Positions 16,674-23,704 of a DNA stretch of 29,211 nucleotides are shown here, one piece after another. The DNA is taken from positions 1 through 29,211 of the forward strand of contig URIR01000023.1 in NCBI GenBank assembly GCA_900547955.1, read 5' to 3'. The notes below the pieces were generated by a model. The model was not told the DNA's origin. It ran no database searches and saw only the letters and a program-made list of their open reading frames with translations. The number at the start of each line of letters is the position of its first letter. The first letter of the stretch is position 1. A program made the translations under genes and the position numbers. This DNA comes from an uncultured Eubacteriales bacterium. Lineage in GTDB: Bacteria > Bacillota > Clostridia > Christensenellales > QALW01.

Positions 16674-16761
16674 GGAGGGCGCCGCGAGCCTTCTGCCGTT
16701 AATTTGCTTCAGCGCTTTAAAAGCGCTAGGCATATTCGCAAAGCTTAATTCCCGGCGCCCG
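16674..16761. repeat. GGGCGCC-70 nt-GGCGCCC unit, copy B
   Basis: GGAGGGCGCC (16674-16683) and GGCGCCCG (16754-16761) repeat the arm sequences and the exact 70-nt spacing of the unit at 8371-8458. Both copies continue rightward into a TTAT-containing and then C-rich tract. Interior sequences differ; this copy contains an AGCGCTTT/AAAGCGCT hairpin. It sits just downstream of dnaB and may act as its transcript end, though no U-run follows. Confidence 0.35.
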
Positions 16762-16808
16762 TTTATTTTACGCCCGCCCCCGCCCGGCGCCCAGGGAGTG
16801 CGCGCGTC

Positions 16809-18137
16809 CTAGCGGTAGGAGCGGTCCACGAAGCGGGTAAATTCGGCTTTCCAGGTGAGCTCAATGCTGCCGGTGGCGCCGTTTCTCTGCTTGGCTACTA
16901 TTATCTGAGCAAGAGTTTTATCCTGTTCCTGGCTGTCGGTATAATATGCGGGCCTATGTATAAACATTACCACGTCGGCGTCCTGCTCTATCGCGCCCGA
17001 TTCGCGCAAATCGCTCAGGACGGGAGTGTGGTCCGAGCGGGTGGCGGCGCCGCGGGAGAGCTGAGCCAGCACCATGATGGGGACGTTTAAATCCCGCGCA
17101 AGCACTTTAAGCTGGCGGGAAAGCTCGCTTACCTCCTGCTGGCGGTTCTCGGTCTTGCGGCCGGGAGAGCTCATAAGAGTGAGGTAGTCGATAATAACTA
17201 GTTTAAGGTCTTTGATGCGCCGGCATTTGCTGCGCACCTCGGCTACAGATATGCCTGCGGTGTCGTCTATATAGAGAGGAGCCTTTTCCAGCAGGGTCAT
17301 GGTGGAATTGAGCCGCTCAAATTCCTCCTCGCTTATCTCGCCCCGCTTAATTTTCTCTGAATCTACGGCGGCCTCCGAGCTGATTATGCGCATGGCTACC
17401 TCAGCCTTTGACATTTCAAGGGAGAATATAGCCGTGGCTTGATTGTTTTTAATAGAAGCGTAGCCTGCGACGTTATGAGAAAAAGAGGACTTACCCATGG
17501 ACGGACGGCATGCCACTATTACAAGACTGGCCGGCTGGAGGCCGCCCAGAAGTCTGTCCAGCTCCTTAAAGCCCATGGCTATTCCCTGAATCTGACCCTT
17601 AGTGCGGTAATATTCGTCTATGCGCTCGTAAATGTCAGGCAGGATATCCTTCATCTGGGCCAGAGCAGAGGCCTCGTTATTCATGGCGATATTAAAGATT
17701 TCCTTTTCGGCCGTCTCTATTATATCCTTAGAATCCTTTACGGCCGCGTAGCTGTCGGTGGCGGTAACGCTGGAAACGCTTATAAGCCGCCGCAGCTTAT
17801 ATTTTTCTATAACTATATCTATGTAATAGGATAAATTAGCTGTGCTGGGCACCGCCCCCGACAGCTCGGTTATATATTGAGCGCCTCCTATTAATTCCAG
17901 CGTGCCTCTTTTAACCAGCTCGTTCATTAAGGTTATGACGTCTACCGGTTTTCCGGCGTGAAAAAGCGCGCCGATAGCTTCGTAAAGCTCCTGGTGGTTG
18001 GGGCGGTAAAAATAGTCTTTATTTTTTATGCGCTCGAAAACGGGCGCTATGCAATCGCCCGACAACAGCATACAGCCGAGGCAGGAGCGCTCGGCGTCTA
18101 TATCGTTGGGCAGAATCTGAGCGGCCTGAATTTCCAT
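16809..18137 (-). CDS. dnaB: Replicative DNA helicase DnaB
   Basis: The 442-aa hexameric helicase unwinds DNA at the replication fork. The N-terminal DnaB domain spans residues about 8-110 (PNDIDAERSCLGCMLLSGDCI). The RecA-like C-terminal domain carries Walker A CRPSMGKSS with K216, Walker B LKLVIIDYLTLM, and the QQEVSELSRQLKVLARDLNVPIMVLAQLSR stretch found in DnaB (positions about 320-350). It ends in the conserved RNGATGSIELTWKAEFTRF. The start has an AAGGAGC Shine-Dalgarno. No rplI gene precedes it, unlike many Firmicutes. Confidence 0.96.
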   Translation of the reverse strand: MEIQAAQILPNDIDAERSCLGCMLLSGDCIAPVFERIKNKDYFYRPNHQELYEAIGALFHAGKPVDVITLMNELVKRGTLELIGGAQYITELSGAVPSTANLSYYIDIVIEKYKLRRLISVSSVTATDSYAAVKDSKDIIETAEKEIFNIAMNNEASALAQMKDILPDIYERIDEYYRTKGQIQGIAMGFKELDRLLGGLQPASLVIVACRPSMGKSSFSHNVAGYASIKNNQATAIFSLEMSKAEVAMRIISSEAAVDSEKIKRGEISEEEFERLNSTMTLLEKAPLYIDDTAGISVAEVRSKCRRIKDLKLVIIDYLTLMSSPGRKTENRQQEVSELSRQLKVLARDLNVPIMVLAQLSRGAATRSDHTPVLSDLRESGAIEQDADVVMFIHRPAYYTDSQEQDKTLAQIIVAKQRNGATGSIELTWKAEFTRFVDRSYR

Positions 18138-18152
18138 TTAAGCTCCTTATCT

Positions 18153-18158
18153 ATTATA
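18153..18158 (-). promoter_or_regulatory. dnaB -10 element
   Basis: On the minus strand TATAAT (complement of 18153-18158) lies 15 nt before the dnaB ATG, implying a very short leader that is mostly the AAGGAGC ribosome site. The -35 candidate TTAATG is weak. Two overlapping palindromes, CTGCGCAG and ATGCGCAT (18163-18179), occupy the spacer and could be an operator; that is inferred. Confidence 0.45.
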
Positions 18159-18370
18159 ACATCTGCGCAGAATGCGCATTAACGTTTGTTTATATGCTTA
18201 GGGCCGAGCCTGCGCGCCTGAAACGCAAAAAAACAAGCTGGTCTTTTATATTATACAGCGTCCATGGTCCAATGTAAAGAAGAAACCTTTTTCAAGCGCA
18301 GAATTTACGTTTTTTTAATAGTTTGAGACCGCTAAGAAAGGCGCAGGGGACGCTTTGGCGCGGAGTCGTT

Positions 18371-18509
18371 CCGTTAGAGCGATATAACCCAGGGGCGGGG
18401 GCGGCTCTTGCGGCCGTGAAACGGCCGCCGGCCCGCGCTGCGCGCGGGCCGGGCAGGCTTTCAGCCTGCCAAGAGCCGCCCCCGCCCCTGGGTTATATCG
18501 CTCTAACGG
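18371..18509. repeat. Three-armed inverted-repeat element, copy 1
   Basis: A perfect 40-bp closing stem (18371-18410 with 18470-18509) encloses three perfect hairpins in series. Arm 1 is CGGCCGT/ACGGCCG with a GAA loop (18411-18427). Arm 2 is an 11-bp GC stem (18428-18438 with 18442-18452). Arm 3 is GGCAGGCT/AGCCTGCC (18452-18459 with 18463-18470). The 30 nt at 18399-18428 are identical to 19836-19865 in copy 2, so this is a repeat family. It lies immediately 3' of the alpha-oxoamine synthase gene and may also end its transcript. No coding content. Confidence 0.88.
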
Positions 18510-18525
18510 CAAATACAGCCGCTAT

Positions 18526-19710
18526 TTATTCAGCCGGGTATAATTTATTGAAAACTAAATCAAATTTTTCTAGTGCGAAATCCAGCTGCTCCTTGGTATG
18601 AGTGGCGGTATAGCTGGTGCGCAGTATGCTTTCCCCTTCGGGTACTGCCGGAGATATAACGGGATTTACATACACGCCGTTTTCCAGCAGCGCGCGTGTT
18701 ATTATAAAGGTGCGCTCATTGGAGCCTGTTCTTACGGGCACTATTGGGGTTATGCCTTCGCCGCAGGGTATGCCCAGACGCTTAAAGCCATCCCGCATGT
18801 AATTCCCGTTTTGCAGCAGCCTCTTGCAGCGCTCAGGTTCGCTTTTTAGTATTTTCAGCGCCTCAAGGGCCGCCGCGGCGTTGGAGGGCGGGATGGAAGC
18901 GCTGAATATGTAAGGCCGGGATACATGCATCGCATAATCCACTACCCGTTCCTCAGACGCCATAAAGCCGCCGAGCGAGGCAAAGGATTTGCTGAACGTG
19001 CCCATAATTATATCTACTTCGCTTTCCAGCCCGAAATATTCGGCCGTGCCGCGGCCATGCTCGCCTAAAACGCCTATGCCGTGGGAATCGTCTACCATGA
19101 CGCGCGCGCCGAAGCGCTTGGCCAGGGAAACTATTTCGGGCAGGTCGGCCAAATCTCCCTCCATGGAAAATACGCCGTCCACCACTATAAGCTTGCCTCT
19201 GTCCTCAGGCGCTTCCTTCAGCTTCTGTTCCAAATCGGCCATATCGTTGTGCCCGTATTTAACCAGCTTGGCAAAGCTAAGCCGTGAAGCGTCCATTAGC
19301 GAAGCGTGATTGGCTCTGTCAAAAAATATAATATCATGCCGTCCGCACAGCGCGGAGATAATGCCCAGATTGGTTTGAAAGCCTGTGGACCAGGTCATGG
19401 CCGCCTGCTTATTTAAAAAATAGGCCAGCTCCCTTTCCAGCTCCTTATGCAGGGTAAGAGTGCCGTTAAGAAAACGTGAGCCCGAACAGCCTGCGCCCAG
19501 CTCTTTCAGAGCGCGGCAGGCCGCGTCTATTACCCTCTCGTCGCTGGTAAGCCCCAGATAGTTGTTGCTGCCCAGCATTATAGTGCGTCGGCCGTCCATG
19601 ATAACTTCGGAATGCTGTCGGGAGGAAATTTCGTGGAAATAGGGATAAATGCCCGCCTGCCGCGCTTGGTCGGCCGGGCTGGGTTCATAGCATTTTTGAA
19701 ATAAGTCCAT
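18526..19710 (-). CDS. PLP-dependent alpha-oxoamine synthase, serine palmitoyltransferase-like
   Basis: The 394-aa enzyme belongs to the fold-type I family that condenses an amino acid with an acyl-CoA (Kbl, BioF, HemA, Spt). The PLP Lys is K241 in GTFSKSFASLGGF, and the cofactor-contacting VDDSHGIGVLGEHGRGT precedes it. The motifs YPYFHEISS, IMLGSNNYLGLT, GCSGSRFLNGT and WSTGFQTNLG look closer to bacterial serine palmitoyltransferases than to Kbl (SGGNRFICGT) or BioF. Substrate cannot be fixed from sequence alone; glycine C-acetyltransferase remains possible. The gene is alone, has its own promoter (19760-19788) and an AGGAG Shine-Dalgarno, and is bracketed by two copies of a three-armed repeat. 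Confidence 0.85.
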   Translation of the reverse strand: MDLFQKCYEPSPADQARQAGIYPYFHEISSRQHSEVIMDGRRTIMLGSNNYLGLTSDERVIDAACRALKELGAGCSGSRFLNGTLTLHKELERELAYFLNKQAAMTWSTGFQTNLGIISALCGRHDIIFFDRANHASLMDASRLSFAKLVKYGHNDMADLEQKLKEAPEDRGKLIVVDGVFSMEGDLADLPEIVSLAKRFGARVMVDDSHGIGVLGEHGRGTAEYFGLESEVDIIMGTFSKSFASLGGFMASEERVVDYAMHVSRPYIFSASIPPSNAAAALEALKILKSEPERCKRLLQNGNYMRDGFKRLGIPCGEGITPIVPVRTGSNERTFIITRALLENGVYVNPVISPAVPEGESILRTSYTATHTKEQLDFALEKFDLVFNKLYPAE

Positions 19711-19759
19711 AATTTATACACTCCTGTTAATATATAAAATATAAAGATAAAGACAAGAC

Positions 19760-19788
19760 ATTATATCATTGAGAAGCGGTAATTGCAA
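19760..19788 (-). promoter_or_regulatory. Promoter of the alpha-oxoamine synthase gene
   Basis: On the minus strand TTGCAA (19783-19788) is followed after exactly 17 nt by a perfect TATAAT (complement of 19760-19765). It lies about 50 nt before the ATG at 19710, leaving a leader of about 40 nt. A normal vegetative promoter. Confidence 0.75.
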
Positions 19789-19830
19789 ATATTTATATTT
19801 TGCATAATTTGCGTTAGCCGTTGCCGGAGA

Positions 19831-19936
19831 CGGGAGGGCGGCTCTTGCGGCCGTGAAACGGCCGCTGGGCCGGGCTTTTAAGCCCGGCCCCGGGCAGGCC
19901 CGGATTGTCGGGCCTGCCGTAAGAGCCGCCCTCCCG
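19831..19936. repeat. Three-armed inverted-repeat element, copy 2
   Basis: A perfect 16-bp closing stem (19831-19846 with 19921-19936) encloses three hairpins. Arm 1 is CGGCCGT/ACGGCCG with a GAA loop (19848-19864), identical to copy 1. Arm 2 is an 11-bp stem (19867-19877 with 19880-19890). Arm 3 is GGCAGGCCCG/CGGGCCTGCC (19893-19902 with 19909-19918). Arms 2 and 3 differ in sequence and length from copy 1 yet stay fully paired, which shows that pairing is kept while sequence changes. Same orientation as copy 1, 1,437 bp apart in the shared segment. Confidence 0.88.
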
Positions 19937-19964
19937 GCCGCGTCCGCTGAAAGCGGACGCGGCC
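19936..19964. repeat. 13-bp perfect hairpin with GAA loop
   Basis: GGCCGCGTCCGCT (19936-19948) pairs with AGCGGACGCGGCC (19952-19964) around GAA, the same triloop as arm 1 of the neighbouring element. It directly abuts the closing stem of copy 2 and may be a fourth arm or the next element of the same kind. Confidence 0.7.
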
Positions 19965-20235
19965 CGCGCCGCCCGAAGCCCCGGCGCTTTTTAATAAACG
20001 CAGACAGGCTTTCTGAACCATGCTTTGCGGCATAGCCGCGTTATATCTGGCGCATAATAAGCAGGGCGCAGTTTTCAGGCTTCGCCGGCCGAAAGCCGGC
20101 AAAGTACTGTTTTTAAAAAGTGAAAAACGGCGATTATTCGAGATAATAAAGAATATTTCTGAAATTCTAGGCTTAAACTGATTTAAACAGCTCATTTCGC
20201 CTGAAATCGATGTTTATACATTAGAATTAAAGTGA

Positions 20236-20249
20236 TATTCTTAAGAATA
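20236..20249. promoter_or_regulatory. Palindrome upstream of atpB
   Basis: TATTCTTAAGAATA is a perfect 14-nt palindrome 41 nt before the atpB start. It is a candidate operator or simply part of the AT-rich promoter region; no regulator family can be named from it. Confidence 0.3.
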
Positions 20250-20289
20250 AAAAGTTTGAAAAATTTAAGCGGGAAAGGGGGACGGTTTT

Positions 20290-21024
20290 GTGGAAATAGA
20301 TGTTTTTCCTAAGGACGTGGACGTAACGGTTTTCGGTCATACCTTCTGGATTAGGGAAACTTACCTTACATCCCTTTTATTAATAGCATTAATACTGGTT
20401 ATCGCTCTTATAATACGTTTTGCGCTTATAAGGCGGTTTACTACCGACGTGCGTAAAATAGGCAGGGCGCAGCTTTTATGCGAATATCTTTTTAATATGC
20501 TGGAACGCTTTACTAAAGGCGCTGTGGGCAGCATGGGGCCAAGACTCTCGCCTTATATCCTGGCGCTGGCCTTTTATATTCTCCTAAGCGGAGTTATAGA
20601 GCTTTTCGGCCTGCGCACTCCTCTTTCGGACCTCTCGGTTACGGTTTCCTTCGGGCTTTCCACTTTTATAATAATCAATTATTACGGCTTGAAGGAGAAG
20701 GGGATTATAGGCAGGATAAAATCCTATGGTCAGCCCAAGCCTATAATAGCGCCCTTTAAGCTAATAAGCGATTTGGCTACCCCGGTAAGCCTGTCCTGCC
20801 GTATGTTCGGCAATATCCTGGGCGGCTATATTATTATGGAGCTGCTCTACGACGTATTGATGTCCGCTGTGGAAAAGTGGATAGTGGCCATTCCCTTCGC
20901 CTTTATTATTCCGGCCGCGCTGTCCCTGTATTTTACGCTTTTCCATGTCGCCATACAGTTTTATATCTTTTCCATGCTCAGCCTTACGTTTGTAAATGAG
21001 GCTGTGGAAAAGGAAGCGGCCTGA
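20290..21024 (+). CDS. atpB: ATP synthase F0 subunit a
   Basis: The 244-aa membrane stator subunit forms the ion half-channels against the c-ring. The essential Arg is R171 in SLSCRMFGNILGG, with the following helix AIQFYIFSMLSLTFVNEA matching the family's last helix. About five to six helices are visible, the first at residues about 23-47. The start is GTG with a strong AAAGGGGG Shine-Dalgarno. There is no atpI gene upstream. First gene of the atp operon. Confidence 0.94.
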   Translation: MEIDVFPKDVDVTVFGHTFWIRETYLTSLLLIALILVIALIIRFALIRRFTTDVRKIGRAQLLCEYLFNMLERFTKGAVGSMGPRLSPYILALAFYILLSGVIELFGLRTPLSDLSVTVSFGLSTFIIINYYGLKEKGIIGRIKSYGQPKPIIAPFKLISDLATPVSLSCRMFGNILGGYIIMELLYDVLMSAVEKWIVAIPFAFIIPAALSLYFTLFHVAIQFYIFSMLSLTFVNEAVEKEAA

Positions 21025-21090
21025 CCTTTTGGCTTTGAGCTAAAATCGGGCGGTAAATAAGTTTATTTATACTCAGGAGGGTTTTTAATT

Positions 21091-21309
21091 ATGGATTTAT
21101 CAGTTTTAGGCGCGGCTATAGCCGTTTTTACAGGAGTGGGCGCAGGCATAGGCATGGGCTTTGCTACGGGCAAGGCCTGTGAGGCGGTTTCCCGCCAGCC
21201 TGAGGCTTCGGGCAAAATACAGGGCGTGCTTTTGCTGGGTTTGGCGCTGACCGAATCGGTTGCCATATACGGCCTGCTTATAGCTCTGCTGCTGATTTTT
21301 GTTAAATAG
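21091..21309 (+). CDS. atpE: ATP synthase F0 subunit c
   Basis: The 72-aa proteolipid forms the rotor ring. Two helices flank the polar loop SRQPEASGKIQG. The glycine-rich helix 1 reads GVGAGIGMGFATG and the ion-carrying carboxylate is E55 in LALTESVAIYG. The helix-1 Gln that coordinates sodium in Na+ c-rings (as in Ilyobacter tartaricus) is Met22 here, while ES and the Tyr at 60 remain. This favours proton coupling. A strong AGGAGGG Shine-Dalgarno precedes the ATG, as expected for the most abundant subunit. Confidence 0.95.
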   Translation: MDLSVLGAAIAVFTGVGAGIGMGFATGKACEAVSRQPEASGKIQGVLLLGLALTESVAIYGLLIALLLIFVK

Positions 21310-21338
21310 CCAACGCTGCGGAAAGGGTTTTAAGACAG

Positions 21339-21833
21339 ATGGACGGATTATTTGGAAGCTGGTTATATATAGTCCTGCATATAGTCAATCTTGCCGTGCT
21401 TGTTTTTTTGCTCAGGCTTATAATATATAAGCCTATGAAAAAATTTATGGCTAAGCGCAGAGAGGAATTGGATAAGGAGATAGCCTCCCTGGACGAGGCC
21501 GCTGCAAAATCTGAGGGCGCTCGCGCTTTAATGGAGCAAAAGGAAAAGGAATTGGATAAAAAGCAGCGCAGGGATTATTACGAGGCTATGCAGAAGGCCA
21601 GCGCAAGCGCCGACGAATTAATAAAGGCGGCTCAAAAGGACGCCGAGGATATAATTAATCAGGCCGAGCGCCGCGCGGACGAAATAAAGCAGGGTGCAAA
21701 CGAGGAGATACGCGAGGCGGCCGCGGTTATGGCCGTGGATATAGCCGCCGCCGTATTGCCCGGCAAGCTGTCTCAGAGCGAGCATGAGGAGCTGCTGGAG
21801 GCCAGCGTTGCGGAGGCGAAGAAGTATGGATAA
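21339..21833 (+). CDS. atpF: ATP synthase F0 subunit b
   Basis: The 164-aa peripheral stalk subunit has an N-terminal membrane helix at residues about 8-28, then a long charged coiled coil (MAKRREELDKEIASLDEAAAKSEG...) typical of b. Length is normal, so the missing part of delta is not fused here, unlike the b-delta fusion of mycobacteria. The stop codon overlaps the start of the next gene by 8 nt. Confidence 0.92.
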   Translation: MDGLFGSWLYIVLHIVNLAVLVFLLRLIIYKPMKKFMAKRREELDKEIASLDEAAAKSEGARALMEQKEKELDKKQRRDYYEAMQKASASADELIKAAQKDAEDIINQAERRADEIKQGANEEIREAAAVMAVDIAAAVLPGKLSQSEHEELLEASVAEAKKYG

Positions 21834-23700
21834 CGACCTTATAGTATATACTGCGGTTCCTGTGGACGATGCTGAAAAGCTTCGTCTGCAGGAGTTTTTT
21901 AAAGATAAATACGGAGCGGGCAGCGTGGCCTTCGGCGTTAAGCCCGACCTTATTGGGGGCATGCGCCTGGTTTTCAGGGACAGGATAGAGGATTATTCTC
22001 TCGCCGGTCGGCTGGGCAGCCTGAAACAGCGCCTTTCTTCGGGGGAAAAGCTTTCGGGCGGCTATCTTGAGGAGGAGGCTGCGGGCCGGTTAAAGGCTAT
22101 AAAACGCAGATATGCCTTAAAAAGGCCCGGGCTTAAGAGCATAGACCCTAAAACAGGCGAGCCGTCGGGCACAAAGCGAAAATTGGCCAATCAGGGAGAC
22201 AGAGCCGCCGAAATTATAGGCGCGCCGCGCCGCAGGCTGAACGGCTTAAGCTTTCAGCCCGTAAAAAACGCGATAGGACGGGTTATTTCCAGCTCGGACG
22301 GCATAGTTGAGGTTTCAGATATGTCGGGAGTAAGAATGGGAGAATTGATAAATTTCCATTCGGGAGCCTACGGAATAGCTATGAACCTGGAAAAGGACTA
22401 TATAGGAGTTGCTGTATTTTCAGGGGACGACGCTATAGAAAGCGGCGAGGTGGCCTATGGAACGGGCAGGATTATGGAGGTGCCGGTTGGCAAGGGGCTG
22501 CTTGGAAGAGTAGTCAATCCAATGGGTATTCCCATAGACGGCCGGGGTGAAATTATCAGCTCGGGCCATATGCCCATAGAGGCGCCGGCTCCGGGAATAA
22601 TAGAGCGCGGAGCGGTCAACCGGCCCATGCAGACGGGAATACTTTCTATAGACGCCATGACTCCCATAGGGCGGGGCCAGCGCGAATTGATAATAGGGGA
22701 CAGGCAGATAGGCAAGACGGCTATAGCGATAGATACTATCCTCAACCAGAAGGATAAGGATATGATATGTATTTACGTCGCTATAGGCCAAAAAGCGTCT
22801 AAGGTGGCTGAGCTGGAGCAGCTTCTCCGCTCGAAGGGAGCGATGGATTATACTGTTATAGTCTGCGCCACCGCTTCGGATAACGCGTCCATGCAGTATA
22901 TCTGTCCGTATGCCGGCTGCGCCATAGGCGAATATTTCATGCACGAGGGACAGGACGCTCTTATTATATACGACGACCTTTCAAAGCACGCGGTTTCCTA
23001 CCGCACGCTTTCTCTGCTTTTAAGAAGACCGCCGGGCCGCGAGGCATATCCGGGCGATGTGTTTTATCTGCATTCACGTCTTCTGGAGCGGGCGGCGCAG
23101 CTTAATGAGAAAAACGGCGGCGGCTCGCTTACGGCGCTGCCTATAATAGAGACTATGGCGGGAGATATTTCGGCGTATATCCCTACTAACGTCATATCCA
23201 TAACGGACGGCCAGATTTTTCTGGATTCAGAGCTGTTCCGTTCAGGTGTAAGACCCTCCGTAAACGTCGGCCTGTCTGTTTCCCGAGTAGGCGGCGCGGC
23301 GCAGGGAAAGGCTGTGCGCAAGGTTTCGGGGCGCATGAGGCTGGATTTGGCGCAGTACAGGGAATTAAAGGTGTTCGCTCAGTTCGGTTCGGATTTAGAT
23401 CCGACTACGCGCGCCTCTTTAAATCGCGGAGAGCAGCTTATGGAAGCGCTTAAGCAGGGCCAGTATTCTCCATATTCATATGCCGAGGAGGCTATAATTC
23501 TGAATATTCTTTCGGAGGATTTATGCCCGCAGGTACCGCCGGAGCAGATAAATAAATTCCTGCACCTGGTGCTGGATAATCTAAAGCTTTCTCATCCGGA
23601 GGTCATATTTAATATTGAGCATGACGACGTTATAAGCGAGGACGGCCGTCAGACTATAATCTCTGTTATAAACGAGCTGCTGGCCGCGCCCGAGGAGTAA
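21826..23700 (+). CDS. atpA: Fused delta C-terminal domain and ATP synthase F1 subunit alpha
   Basis: The 624-aa protein is about 115-120 residues longer than usual alpha. Residues 5-72 match only the C-terminal domain of subunit delta: IVYTAVPVDDAEKLRLQEFF, then KPDLIGGMRLVFRDRIEDYSLAGRLGSLKQRL, parallel to E. coli delta DKSVMAGVIIRAG...IDGSSRGRLERL. A basic linker (73-145) follows. Alpha proper starts near residue 147: G151 aligns with E. coli alpha G29 and the P-loop GDRQIGKT (291-298) with E. coli 169-176, both an offset of 122. The signature PSVNVGLSVSRVGGAAQ is intact. I chose ATG 21826 because it begins at the delta homology; an upstream in-frame start at 21784 would lie inside atpF. 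No frame break is needed for the fusion. No stand-alone delta gene exists in the operon. Confidence 0.92.
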   Translation: MDNDLIVYTAVPVDDAEKLRLQEFFKDKYGAGSVAFGVKPDLIGGMRLVFRDRIEDYSLAGRLGSLKQRLSSGEKLSGGYLEEEAAGRLKAIKRRYALKRPGLKSIDPKTGEPSGTKRKLANQGDRAAEIIGAPRRRLNGLSFQPVKNAIGRVISSSDGIVEVSDMSGVRMGELINFHSGAYGIAMNLEKDYIGVAVFSGDDAIESGEVAYGTGRIMEVPVGKGLLGRVVNPMGIPIDGRGEIISSGHMPIEAPAPGIIERGAVNRPMQTGILSIDAMTPIGRGQRELIIGDRQIGKTAIAIDTILNQKDKDMICIYVAIGQKASKVAELEQLLRSKGAMDYTVIVCATASDNASMQYICPYAGCAIGEYFMHEGQDALIIYDDLSKHAVSYRTLSLLLRRPPGREAYPGDVFYLHSRLLERAAQLNEKNGGGSLTALPIIETMAGDISAYIPTNVISITDGQIFLDSELFRSGVRPSVNVGLSVSRVGGAAQGKAVRKVSGRMRLDLAQYRELKVFAQFGSDLDPTTRASLNRGEQLMEALKQGQYSPYSYAEEAIILNILSEDLCPQVPPEQINKFLHLVLDNLKLSHPEVIFNIEHDDVISEDGRQTIISVINELLAAPEE

Positions 23701-23704
23701 TTAT

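Larger units (their letters stand above)
18138..18525. other. Spacer between dnaB and the alpha-oxoamine synthase gene
   Basis: There is no gene in this 388-nt gap. It contains the dnaB promoter region, then about 190 nt in which I see no clear feature beyond A/T runs (18225-18320), then the three-armed inverted-repeat element at 18371-18509, which ends 16 nt from the next gene's stop codon. Confidence 0.6.
19711..20289. other. Divergent spacer between the oxoamine synthase gene and atpB
   Basis: There is no gene in this 579-nt gap. From the left it holds the leftward promoter (19760-19788), the three-armed element copy 2 (19831-19936), a 13-bp hairpin (19936-19964), a GCGGC/GCCGC stem (20027-20039), a GCCGGC/GCCGGC stem (20084-20100), then about 180 nt of AT-rich DNA that should contain the rightward atp promoter. 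I find no convincing -35/-10 pair there, only the palindrome at 20236-20249. Confidence 0.6.

Noticed and set aside
18371..19936. Insertion sequence or composite transposon around the oxoamine synthase gene.
   Set aside because: No transposase, no target-site duplication that I can see; only the repeat pair supports mobility.
19878..20195. Leftward ORF of 105 codons over the atpB upstream region.
   Set aside because: It runs through the three-armed repeat and hairpins; Arg/Ala/Gly-rich low-complexity product without start signals.
21784..21825. Upstream start for the delta-alpha fusion.
   Set aside because: The added 14 residues are Arg-rich shadow translation of atpF and precede the delta homology; ATG 21826 begins exactly at it.
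22420..22944. Long antisense ORF inside atpA and similar reverse-strand ORFs in other genes.
   Set aside because: They are shadows of conserved coding sequence on the other strand, with no family features.
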